The notes under the pieces were generated by a model. The model did not search any database. It had not been told where the DNA came from and saw only the letters and a list, made by a program, of their open reading frames with translations. The translations under genes were made by a program, and so were the position numbers. DNA of 64,000 bases from Pogona vitticeps (Eukaryota; Chordata; Lepidosauria; Squamata; Agamidae). Location: positions 4,456,501 to 4,520,500 of the forward strand of contig NC_135795.1 of assembly GCF_051106095.1 (NCBI RefSeq), read 5' to 3'. Below, piece after piece: positions 11,201 through 23,200 of this stretch. Each line of letters opens with the position of its first letter. Positions within the stretch are counted from its first letter, which is position 1.

Positions 11201-14200
11201 AAAATGTGGATGACAGCGCATGGCGAACGCTCTACATAGTATGGTCTCTGGCACCCTCTGGTAGCCAGGTCTGGTAACTTTATCGTTAGAAATCTATATT
11301 TCTAGGATTTTTCTTTTAAGTAAATCAGCAGATACTGGTGGTGTGGATACCCTCTTTGGATAAACCCCTCAGAGAAAAAGCTGTTCTTTGTGAAGAGCAC
11401 AATACGGCCTCCCCCATGTCTTCACTGCCATGGAAAGGTGGTGGGTTATTTCACCGGCCCTTTTCCCAGATGTTAGCAGAGGTGGCTTCAGCCAATCCTT
11501 CACTCTCTGTCCTTCTCCCTTCCAGGACAGAGCGGGCTGGGCAAGTCCACCATGGTGAACACACTCTTCAAATCCAAGATCAGCCGGAAATCGTACCCTG
11601 GCTACGAGGAGCGCATCCCGAAGACAGTGCAGCTACTCTCGGTCACCCACGGTAAGATTTCTAGGAGTGAGACAGGGTGGTGGGGAAATCCGTGGTCTTT
11701 CCTTCCTCTGAAGGAGAACCTCTTCTGCCACCATGTTTCTTTCCAGCCCCATCTCCTGTGGGCGTTTCCCCACCCTTCCTCGCCTGACGCCACATGCCGT
11801 TCTCTTGTTTCTCTCACTTATTAGGTTACAGTGGTGCCCCGCTTGACGACATTTATTCGTTCCAGCAAAATCGCTGTAGAGCGAAAACGTCGTCAAATGA
11901 AATAAAAAAAAAACTATTGAAACACATTGAAAACCGCTCAATGCGTTCCAATGGACTGAATACCTGCTTGTCCAGCGAAGATCCTCCCTACATTGGCCAG
12001 GTTCGGTGCCTGTAAAGTGAGGAATCCATCCTAGAAAACAGCAGGGGGGGGGCATTTTCTTCAGCCGGCAGCCATTTGGAAACCCGACGATCAGCTGTTT
12101 GCTGATCGTCGTAAAGCGAAAATCGGTTCCTGAAGCAGGGAACCAATCACCGCACAGCGAAAAAACCTCATTTAAAACATCGTTGAAAAAGCATGCACTT
12201 GAATTCAGCGCGGACCCGTCTCTGTTCCCGACAAACGGACCTGAATTCACGGTGTATCCTCTGTTCCCGATAGTTGTCGAAGAGAAGGGCATCAAGATGA
12301 AGTTGACGGTGACGGACACACCAGGATTTGGGGATCAGATTAACAATCAAAACTGGTACGTGGCGGCGTTTCTTCCTCTGAGAGGAAAGGAGGGAGACTG
12401 GTTTTATTGGCAGTGCGTCGGTAGACCTAGACAGCGCATGGAATTAATGCATGACAAGTAACAAGCTGCATGCGGGTTGCGCTGCTTTTCCCATAACAAC
12501 GGCATGACCCCACTGCAGTTGTGACAGTACGCTTCCCCCCTTTTTATAACGATAACTTCGTAGTCACTTGGGTGGGATGAGGAGATTTGGAGGGTAAATC
12601 TGGAGCACAGAAGCAAAGACCGGCTAAATGGGAAAACGCATGCTTTCCTTCGTTTCCAAAAAGTAAAACCGGCTCTTTCTAAAGGTGTACTTTTTTGCTA
12701 CAGGAGTAAAATACTAACCAGAATCCGATTGGTGTTCACTTAAAGTCTAAATAATTTAAGGTAGCTAATTGCAGCTAATTGATGAGGTGCCTTGGTTGTG
12801 TACTTGGCCACACATAATTAGCAGCAATTAGCCATGGCACCAATAGGGCTCTGGCCATTGCATGCCTCATAGCTGTTGTTAGTGGTGTCATCGGTGTTAC
12901 ATACAGCACTGATGTTACCTGTCTGTCATGGGTTTGGAGGGAAAGTTCCATCCTATGGGGAGTGGAAGGCGGGACATCAGGAGGAGGGGCTGTACTGTAT
13001 ATATATGTGGAGCGTGTGTGGTGAAGGGACACACACTGAGAGATGCTGAGAGACACTGGGGTGTGACGAAGCAGCAGCTGGGAAGAAGAAGCTGTTGTGG
13101 GAGTCTGAGTGTCAGACAGGGTACTACTGTGTGTCAGAGTACCAACCTGATAGGTTCAGGTGTCTGTTGGTTAGCCAGAACTGATAGGTTCAGGGTCTGT
13201 GCTTCAAGTTAAGGGTTCTGGGTGAACCAAACTGTATGCTTGTATGAGTGAGAATAAGCCACGTTACTTTATCCTATTCACCTGATTGTTTATTTTTCCC
13301 TGTGTGTATTTAAATAAACCTTATTCTTTTTATTGTTTAAAAATCCATCCCTGGTCTGTGTGACTTCTTATAGGGAATGGTTGGTGGCAGCTTAGTAACT
13401 GTGTGACATATCCCAGTAGGTCTGGGTTTGTCACATTGATTGGTGTCCAGCGTGTGGGATACGACTGGTCCAGTTGTCCAGCGGTCCAGCAAAGCCTTGG
13501 CAGGTGTGCCCAGAGCAAGGGGGGTCTAGTCAGGGACAGTCTGAGGCGCGTAGGTAATCTTCTAGGTGTACCTCACGGGGAGGTGCGCTAGTAGAAGAAC
13601 GTGCCAACTGGGGAGACTTAGATTAAGGTGCTCTGAGGCAGCCTAGTTTTGGCGGGAAAAAGCTGAGGCAAAACTGCGTAGTAACAGTGATCTAGCTTGC
13701 CAGCTGAGAGGCCCAGCAGAGGGGGGTAGGCTCTGACTCGATACTGTTGCAAGTTTAGTGCTGAAGAACAGCAGCAATCTCTATAGGAAAGCTGGTTCTG
13801 AGGCAAGAAGGAAAAAAGTGGTCGTTTTATTTTGAGGCTTGACTTTTAAAGCAGCCTGTTCTGAGGGGGGATTATGCCCTTGACTCGAAGCCAAGTAGCA
13901 GACATGAGTGAAGTGAAAGACCCCCAGATTGACCAAGGTTCTGAGGAGGAATTTGGCTCAGTGCAAGGTGACAGCACAGGAGAGCAAGACCCAGAACTCA
14001 GAAAAATACTCATAGCCCAACAGCATGAACTGAGGGTGAGGGAAATGGAGGAAAGATTAGAGAGAGAAAGAAGGCAATTTGAAATAGAGAGATTGGAAAG
14101 AGAAGAAAGATTAGAGAGAGAGAAAATTGCTCTGGAAAAAGAAAGGATGGCGTATGAGTTAAGAAAATTGGAAATGATGAACCAGAACAATAATAACAAT

Positions 14201-17200
14201 AGGGATTCTGAGGGAGGCCAATTGTCTAAAGCTGACCTGAAGAAATTCCCTGTGTACCACAAGGGAGATTGTCCTGAGGTGTTCTTTTCCTTAGTGGAAA
14301 GAGCGTTTGTGGACTTCTCAGTGAGGGAAACTGAGAAGATGACCATCATGCGATCTTTAATCAGTGGTAGCCTGGCTGAGGTCTATGCCGAGATGCCTGA
14401 GGAACTGATGAAAGATTTTGCAGAGTTTAAAAAACTGGTGTTTGCAAGACATGGGATAAATGCGGAGCAGCTGAGACAAAGATTCAGGTCCCTCACCAAA
14501 AAACCAGAACAGACTTTTACCCAAGTGGGGGCCCAATTGGTGAGGCTGCTTGAGAAATGGCTATCGCAGGAAGGAACAGAGACCTATGAGCAGCTTAAAG
14601 ACTTAATAGCACTGGAACAGTTCTATTCAGTCCTGCATGGGGAATTGAAATTCCAGGTGAGGGAAAGGAAACCGAAATCTGTGGCAGCAGCCGCAGAGAT
14701 CGCAGATTTTATTTCCCAAATAAGAAAGCCCTTGGGTGAGGGGAAATCTGTGGGTAAACCCAAAGAAACCTACAGCAAGTACTCTCAGGGACCAGGGAAA
14801 AACCAGCAAGGGGGAGGGGCCCATGGTGAAGGGAAGCCCTCAGACATGAAACTAAGACCTCAGATTTTGGAGGGAAAACCAAAACAAGATGAGAGAGAAT
14901 CAAAATACACCAGAAAATGTTATTTCTGTCAGGGAAAGGGTCATCTAATCTCAGAGTGTGAGAAATTAAAGCAGCTAAAAGGAATGGTGCCTCAGAATTC
15001 TAGTGGAACCAAGCCAAAAGCTGTGTTCTGTGTCCAGAAAGAGCAAGGCTCAGTGTCACTGAGGGAGCCTGTTGCCATGGCTACTCAGTCTGGAACAGCT
15101 ACCTCTGCTGATCAGGCTGAGGAAAATGGTCCTCTTGTGGAGGTAAAGCGCTGCTTGCTGGTAAAAACAGATTCTCAGTTGTTTGAGACAGCCGGGGTGG
15201 ACGTAGGAATACTTGACCGTCAGTATAGGGGGCTGCGGGACACTTGTTCCCAGGTAACCCTGTGCCATCCAGATATTATTCCTAGGGAGTTTATAATCCC
15301 AAATGAGAGCATGAAGGTGGCAGGGATTGAGGGGCAGGTAATCTCTCTGCCAGTAGCAGAGGTACCTGTCAACTTTCAAGGCTGGAGGGGAGATTGGCGG
15401 CTAGCGATTTCATCGACTCTGCCAGCAGCCGTGCTCGTGGGAAATGACCTGGCTGAACATGTGAAACGGGTGCTAGTGATTACACGCTCACAAGCCACAA
15501 CAGGGACAGTTCAGGGGGGTAATGATGAGCCAGAGACGGAAGCAGAGGGGAGTTCAGAAGCTGTGGTGGAAACCTTAACCACAGACAGCAGATTTGGACA
15601 GGAGCAAAAGGCAGACGCCACTCTCCAAAAGTGTTTTGAACAGGTGACTGACGCCCAGCTAACACCTGAAACCCCAGTGAGATTTCTGGAGAAAAAGGGG
15701 ATTTTATATAGAGAGACCCTGAGAAATATCTCAAAAGGGGGAGATGGGATCAGAAGTCAGCTGGTGGTACCTGAAAAGTATCGCCCCATGATCTTACAAA
15801 GGGGTCACTCTGACATGTTTGCTGCACACTTAGGAGTGAACAAAACACAGCAGAGAATCACACAGAATTTCTACTGGCCTGACATAGGGAAGCAGATCAG
15901 GGAGTTCTGTAAACAATGTGATGTGTGTCAAAGGCAGGGGAATAACCGCGACAGGACCAAAGCAAAGTTGTGCCCTTTGCCTGTGATTGACACTCCGTTC
16001 AAATGCATAGGGGTGGATATTGTGGGACCTTTGCCCAAGGCCACAAAGAGGGGGAACAGGTTCATTCTAACAATTGTGGACCATGCCACAAGGTATCCTG
16101 AAGCCATACCTTTGGCTAACATTGAAACTAACACAGTGGCCGATGCTCTGGTGGGGTATATGTCCAGGATGGGATTTGCCTCAGAGATAATCACAGATTT
16201 GGGCGCATCGTTCACATCAAAGCTCATGAAACGCTTATGGCAAATCTGTGGAATAAAGCACAAGGAAACCACTGCCTATCATCCTGAAAGTAATGGGTTA
16301 ACTGAGAAGTTCAATGGGACTCTAATGCGCATGATTAGGGCTTTCTTGGCAGAGAATCCAAACAATTGGGACCAGAAGCTGCAATCCCTTTTGGTTGCTT
16401 ATCGATCAGTGCCACAAGCCAGTACCGGGTTCAGTCCATTTGAACTTTTATTTGGGAAAGGGGTGAAGGGGCCCCTTGATTTGATCGAGCAGGGTTGGGA
16501 GCAGATCACCCAGGATGACCCACAAGACGTTGTGACTTACATAGACACCTTGATGAATGACCTAAGGAGAAATCTAGAGCTGGCAGCAGAAAACCTGCAA
16601 GCTCAGAAGGTCAGACAGAAAACATGGTATGACCACAAAGCTAGAGAGAGGCACTTTGACCCAGGGGAGGAAGTGCTTTGGCTTAGGCCCTGCAGAGAGA
16701 ATAAACTGCAGCTCAAATGGGCAGGACCATATAGGGTCATTTCCAAGATGTCAGACCTGAACTACCTTATAGAGCAGGAGGAGAACCAAGCAAGGAGGGT
16801 GGTTCATGTGAATGCCCTAAAACCCTACTACAGAGGGGAACAGAGGGTTTTATTCGCGATAAAAGCAGCTGAGAGTGAGGAAGCTGAATTACCCTTCTGG
16901 GAGGGTAGAGGGGAAGTAAAATACAACCCAGAGGAGGTAAAGATCAGTCCTGCACTCACCCAAGACCAGCAGCAAGAACTAAAAATGCTGCTTAGTAAAT
17001 ATCAACAGGTGTTTTCCAACAAGCCGGGGATAGTGAAGGGAGTGATGCATCGGATCCACACAGGGGATGCACCCCCGCAGGCAGTATCCCCATACCGAGT
17101 AACGGGACCCTATAGGGACAAGGTGCGGAAGGAGCTGGACGAGATGCTTAGGGAGAACATAATCGTCCCCTCTTCTAGTCCTTGGTCCTCTCCGATAGTC

Positions 17201-20200
17201 CTTGTGGACAAGCCTGATGGGAGCATTAGGTTTTGTGTTGATTACAGGAAATTAAACCGTGTAACCACTCCTGATGCCTACCCAATGCCCAGGCTAGACA
17301 ACCTGATTGAAACCATAGGGGGTTGTCGGTTCATCTCATCATTGGACCTGGTAAAGGGATATTGGCAATTAAGAATTGATCCCAGGGATCAAGAAAAGAC
17401 TGCCTTTTGCAGCCCTTTTGGTCTCTATGAGTTTCGAGTCCTGAGCTTTGGTCTCAGAAATGCACCAGCCACATTCCAAAGGCTGATGGACCAGACCTTG
17501 GCAGGGCTCAGTGACTTTACAGTGGCCTACATTGACGACATAGGGATCTTCAGTAATACCTGGGAAGATCACCTGATACACCTGGAGTTAGTGCTGCAGA
17601 GGTTAAGTGCAGCAGGGCTAACAGTAAAGGCCAGCAAGTGTCAGCTGGGTAGCCCAGAAATAAAATACTTGGGTCACATGGTAGGGGGAGGAATGATAAA
17701 ACCCCTGGAGGCCAAAATAGAAGCAGTTCGTGATTGGCCTAGACCCAACACCAAGAAAAAAGTCAAATCATTTCTTGGATTGGTGGGCTACTACAGAAAG
17801 TTCATCCCGAGGTTTAGCGAGATTGCGGCTCCGCTGACGGATCTGACGAAGAAGACGGCTGATGACCGCATCCCGTGGACCAGCGACTGTGAGGCGGCGT
17901 TCCAGAGGTTGAAGGAGGCGTTAATCAACTATCCTGTCCTGCGTGCTCCAGACTTCGACCGGGAGTTCATCATCTACACCGATGCGTCTAACAGCGGGGT
18001 AGGAGCAGTTCTGTGCCAGGAGGATGAGAATGGTGACCAGCATCCAGTGTCCTACCTGAGTAGGAAACTTCAAAAAGGTGAGAGACATTTGGCAACCGTG
18101 GAGAAGGAGTGTTTGGCCATAGTCTACGCGATCCAGAAGGCCAAGCCTTACATCTGGGGAAGACATTTTATTCTGTGTACTGACCATTCACCATTGCAAT
18201 GGTTAAAGACAATGAAAACCCACAATAGCAAACTTATGAGGTGGGCTTTAAACCTACAGGACTATGACTTTGAAGTGAAGGTGGTCAGAGGGTCAGTGAA
18301 CTGTGTTGCTGACGCCTTATCAAGAAGACCTGAAGAATGAAGACGGCGAAAGAAACATGGACTATGTGTATATAATGATGACAAAAGTTAAATGTACCTG
18401 TTTTTTTTGAATTTGGTTTGTATGAATAAAGGTAAATGGATGTATTGTATATGGTAAATGTTTAAATGCCTAATTGCTATGGTTAACTTAGAGTGTAAGG
18501 ATAAGTAAGTATTATATGGTATGTATAACTGTTGTTGTATGTTTTATTCAGGTTGTTTTTTTGGTGAAAAGCACGTTAGCTTTCCCCCTACAAAACAACT
18601 TATAAAGAGGGGAGGTGTTACATACAGCACTGATGTTACCTGTCTGTCATGGGTTTGGAGGGAAAGTTCCATCCTATGGGGAGTGGAAGGCGGGACATCA
18701 GGAGGAGGGGCTGTACTGTATATATATGTGGAGCGTGTGTGGTGAAGGGACACACACTGAGAGATGCTGAGAGACACTGGGGTGTGACGAAGCAGCAGCT
18801 GGGAAGAAGAAGCTGTTGTGGGAGTCTGAGTGTCAGACAGGGTACTACTGTGTGTCAGAGTACCAACCTGATAGGTTCAGGTGTCTGTTAGTTAGCCAGA
18901 ACTGATAGGTTCAGGGTCTGTGCTTCAAGTTAAGGGTTCTGGGTGAACCAAACTGTATGCTTGTATGAGTGAGAATAAGCCACGTTACTTTATCCTATTC
19001 ACCTGATTGTTTATTTTTCCCTGTGTGTATTTAAATAAACCTTATTCTTTTTATTGTTTAAAAATCCATCCCTGGTCTGTGTGACTTCTTATAGGGAATG
19101 GTTGGTGGCAGCTTAGTAACTGTGTGACATATCCCAGTAGGTCTGGGTTTGTCACATCGGCATGGTCTAAATACGGGGATGGGGAAATCTGTTGTTGGAC
19201 TACAGCTCCCATTGTCCTTATCATTGCCTAGGGCTCATGGGAGTTGCAACCCAACCACCTCTGGACAAAACATTTTGCCCCCCATTGGATCCAACAGGAA
19301 CCGCTCACAGCCTTCAAGGAGAGCGTGACGCTCTACTGTGCCACAGATGTGGTTTGTCGTCAGTGCCACTCTTAAACATCGTGGTTTAGCAAGATTTGGC
19401 ATCTTTCGCTGACAATCTCTCTTCTCTCTCTCTGTCATAGCTGGGATCCAATTGTGGAATATATCAACGAGCAGTATGAACGCTACTTAAGGGAGGAAAT
19501 CCTCATCAATCGAAAACGGAGGATTCCCGATACCCGGGTTCATGCTTGCGTGTATTTTGTGCCACCGACCGGTCACTGGTAAGTCTTCCCCTGGCGTTAC
19601 TTGGTGGTCCGTGTACAGAAGACCACCCTGTCCTTCTCCTCTTTCTTCTGGTGGAACCATCATTTTGGGAAACTTTGAGGCTTGTTTAGCCTCGAAATCC
19701 TGCTCAATGCCAGATAAATACTGAAGGAGTCAAAGAGAAGAGCGTCCTAGAGAACAGGTCTAATTCCTACTGATGCTCACGCCAAAGTATGCATAATAAA
19801 CTACCAGCTAAAACTTATCTTTCTACCAGTAGAACTTGCACCGTTCACATTGTTCGATTTCAATCCACATAGAAAAGGTCCCTGTCTAAGGAACGATGGG
19901 CTCCAGACTTTCTCCTAGCCTTGTAAGAGGGCTGGGTTACTCTAAACCCAAATAAGTTGTTAAGCAAAGACTCTGGGATACAGAATTACAGGAACTTTTA
20001 CGTTTGATGAGTAAATAGAGTGCCTTAGGCAATAAGATCTTTGAGTCCTCTACCTTTTTTTTAAACTAATTTGTTATTCTGCTGCACTGTCGAGTCAGAA
20101 CCGACTCAGCGTGACCCTAACAGCGTTTTCATGGCAAGTGAGATATTTAAGGAATGGCTTTACCTGCTCCACTCCCCCAGCGCGTTTCCATGACTGAGTG

Positions 20201-23200
20201 GGGATGAAAACCCTGCTCTCCAGAGTTCCAGTCCATCACTCGGTCCCCTACATCACACCGGGAACTCGCCTATCTGGCTAATTTAACTTCCCCCAAATTC
20301 AGGAAAGCCTTTGTCCCTCGTGCGGTTTAACGTCACGTCTTCCGTGTGCATAAAGGAGAGATAATTGATCAAGATCAATCAAGATCAATTATGTCCTTGC
20401 AATAGTGAGGAGGCAGAACCTATCAGACATGTTCTGATGATCATCAAGCCCTATCAAGCTTCTGCTTACATGCTGTTGTTGTTGTTTAGTTGTTAAGTCA
20501 TGACCGACTCTTCGTGACCCCATGGACCAGAGCACGCCAGGCCCTCCTGTCTTCCACTGCCTCCCAGAGTTGGGTCAAATTCATGTTGGTCGCTTCAATG
20601 ACACTGTCCAACCATCTCGTCCTCTGTCGTCCCCTTCTCCTCTTGCCTTCGCACGTTCCCAACATCAGGGTCTTTTCCAAGGAGTCTTCTCTTCTCATGA
20701 GATGGCCAAAGTATTGGAGCCTCATCTTCAGGATCTGTCCTTCCTGTGAGCACTCAGGGTTGATTCCCTTCAGAATGGATAGGTTTGTTCTCCTTGCAGT
20801 CCAGGGGACTCTCAAGAGTCTCCTCCAGCGCCACAATTCAAAAGCATCAATTCTTCAATGGTCAGCCTTCTTTACGGTCCAGCTCTTACTTCCATACATC
20901 GCTATTGGAAAAACCATAGCTTTGACTAGGCGGACCTTTGTTGGCAAGGGGATGTCTCTGCGTTTTAAGATGCTGTCGAGGTTTGTCATCGCTTTCCTCC
21001 CAAGAAGCAGGCGTCTTTTAATTTCGTGGCTGCTGTCACCATCTGCAATGATCATGGAGCCCAAGAAAGCAAAATCTGTCACTGCCTCCATGTCTTCCCC
21101 TTCTATTTGCCAGGAGGTGGTGAAGTACTAAATCACTTTTCACAAGCTATTTCTCTCCCTGGCAAAGAGGCCACTGGCTTTCTCTCTCTTCCTTAGGTAG
21201 TACTGCGATTTCTCAAGTGATTTTGCTTGCCAAAGTGGGACACAGCTTACTTTAGCAACACGGCTGGGGCATGTGGGCTCTTCATTTTCCATCTGAGGTG
21301 CCCTTCTGCCGTGCTTTGTGACCTTCCTCGTTGCTTGGAAAGCACCCGGGAAGACTTCTCCTGGGATTATCTCTTGGAGTTCCCCTTTGCTGCCTTCCGA
21401 GGACAGCAAGAGACAGTAGGTGTTTGTTTAAAAAGGGGACAGAACAGGGCCGGCTACCTTGTTAGAGTGAAGTAAGGGCAAAGATGCCACAGCCCTGCAG
21501 CCTGAGAAATTTTGCAGGTATTTCTTCCACCTTCCCACAATCTCCTCTCCTTTTCTTTTCCAACGAATGGCTGAGAAATTGTTGTCACCGTTAGATCTCC
21601 GGCTGCAGAGCCAGAAGGCGGGAGCTCAGTTTCCCCACTCTGCATCCCAGAAGAGCCAGCCTGGGTGGCCTTGGGCCAGCCACACGGTCGTCCCAGGGCA
21701 CCCCTTGGAAGAAGGGGATGGCAATCTGCTTCTGAGTATTCGCTACTTGGAGGCGGAGCCAGAAGTTGGGGAGTTCGATTCCTCTAATGGGCTTCCAGGG
21801 AGAAGAGCCAGCCTGGGGGGCCTTGGGCCAGCTGCAATGTCATTCCAGGGCGCCACCTAGTGGAAGGGAATTGGGAACCTATTTCTGAGTATTCCCTCTA
21901 CCTGGAGAACCCCAGAAAAGGAGGTTGCCATAAGAACTGAGTTGATTGCACATGATGATGATGAGGATTCCATACCTGTAGGAAAGGAGAACACGTAACC
22001 GCACGAGATAGCCTGTTCTACTCTCAAGAAGCTCCTATTCTTTGTGTGTACTTCCCAGAGCTTGACCAAGTTCCTTTCCACCCCCCACCTTGTACTCTCA
22101 TTTAAAAAGGAACTTTTCTGATGGCATGTCACCTGGGAGGTATTGAAGGTGATGCAAAATGAGCTTCTCGAGGGAGGGATTTCCCTAAAGCGAAATCCCC
22201 CTCATTTCTCGACTCTGCTCTTTGGGGACACAGCGTGGGGGGCCGGGCCAGTGGCGGGCCCATCTTTTCGGCCCACAACGTCCCTCCTCCTTAGCTGGCG
22301 TAGCCAAAGGGGGAGCAATGATGGAGGACGGGGTGCAGTCCGAAACCATCCAGAGGCTCAGCCCGTGGTCGCCCCTGGGGTAGAGAAAATCGAGGGCCAG
22401 CATGGGGGAGGAGATCCACATTCCCCTTTGATGCCCCCCTTCCGTGTGCGGCCCCTGCTCTGCCTCCTTGGTCCAGCCGAGCCTGCAGCTACGATCCCGC
22501 GGCCGGCGGGCGGAGGCTGCTTTGATGGAGAAAGGGTTACGGCCGGAGCGTTTTTCGCATACCTCAGCACCTGCCAGGAATCTCTGTCATTTTCAATTAA
22601 AACAAACTATTCTCCACTGTCTTGAAAAAAGGCAACTGGCAGGAACCTTGCTATTTGCCCCCCCCTTCTTCTTTTTCTCCAGCCTCTGTGGGTGCCCTCG
22701 GCCCTCTCTCTCTCCCCCTCAGCATCTGTGCTGCAGCTGCTGCCTGGCCTGTCTTCTACCCTCTGCCTCTCATAAACAGGATAAAGTTGCACCCCGGCCG
22801 GGAATCCCTGGCTGGAAGGGAGGCTCTAAGCCACGTCGCTTTCTCAGAGAGTAAGGTTAGCTTCCCTGGGGTGCGAAGAAGGGGATAGCTCTTGGTAAGA
22901 GACCACAGCCTGTATAGATTCCCTCCCACACCCACATATAATGTTGCAGAGTTTTGAATTTCGGTTAAAGCCGAAGTCCAGGGAATTACAGAGCCGAATG
23001 AGCTTCACCTCTCCCCAGAGTAGACCACCCCTTTTTACTCTCCTCAACGGGCACTGACAGTCTCAAGCGCTCACTTGGAGACATGGGTAAGAGAAAGACT
23101 AAAAATGCTACATTCACTCACGGTCGACCAGATCAAAAGCAGCATGCTGTACAAGAATGACTGCTTACAGACTTTCAGCAAGAGGCCTCAAAGTTTGCTT

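Larger units (their letters stand above)
12895..19156 (+). mobile_element. Gmr1-like Ty3/Gypsy LTR retrotransposon, looks whole and young
   Basis: A 6262-bp element inside SEPTIN12 intron 3, in the gene's own orientation. It has two 541-bp LTRs that begin TGTTAC and end GTCACA, with TCGG duplicated on both sides (12891-12894 and 19157-19160). A primer-binding-site candidate follows the left LTR, and a purine tract AAAGAGGGGAGG abuts the right LTR. One long frame covers gag and pol. The integrase region precedes the reverse transcriptase, whereas most Ty3/Gypsy elements have it last; this order is established for the Gmr1 group first described in cod. No envelope region is seen. By eye the LTRs differ at about one position, implying a recent insertion. 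I see no obvious breaks. Confidence 0.92.

Noticed and set aside
20490-21131. 213-codon + strand frame
   Set aside because: It is the antisense of a BovB LINE 3' end. The genuine coding sense ([13 protein letters not shown]) is on the minus strand and is a transposon fragment.
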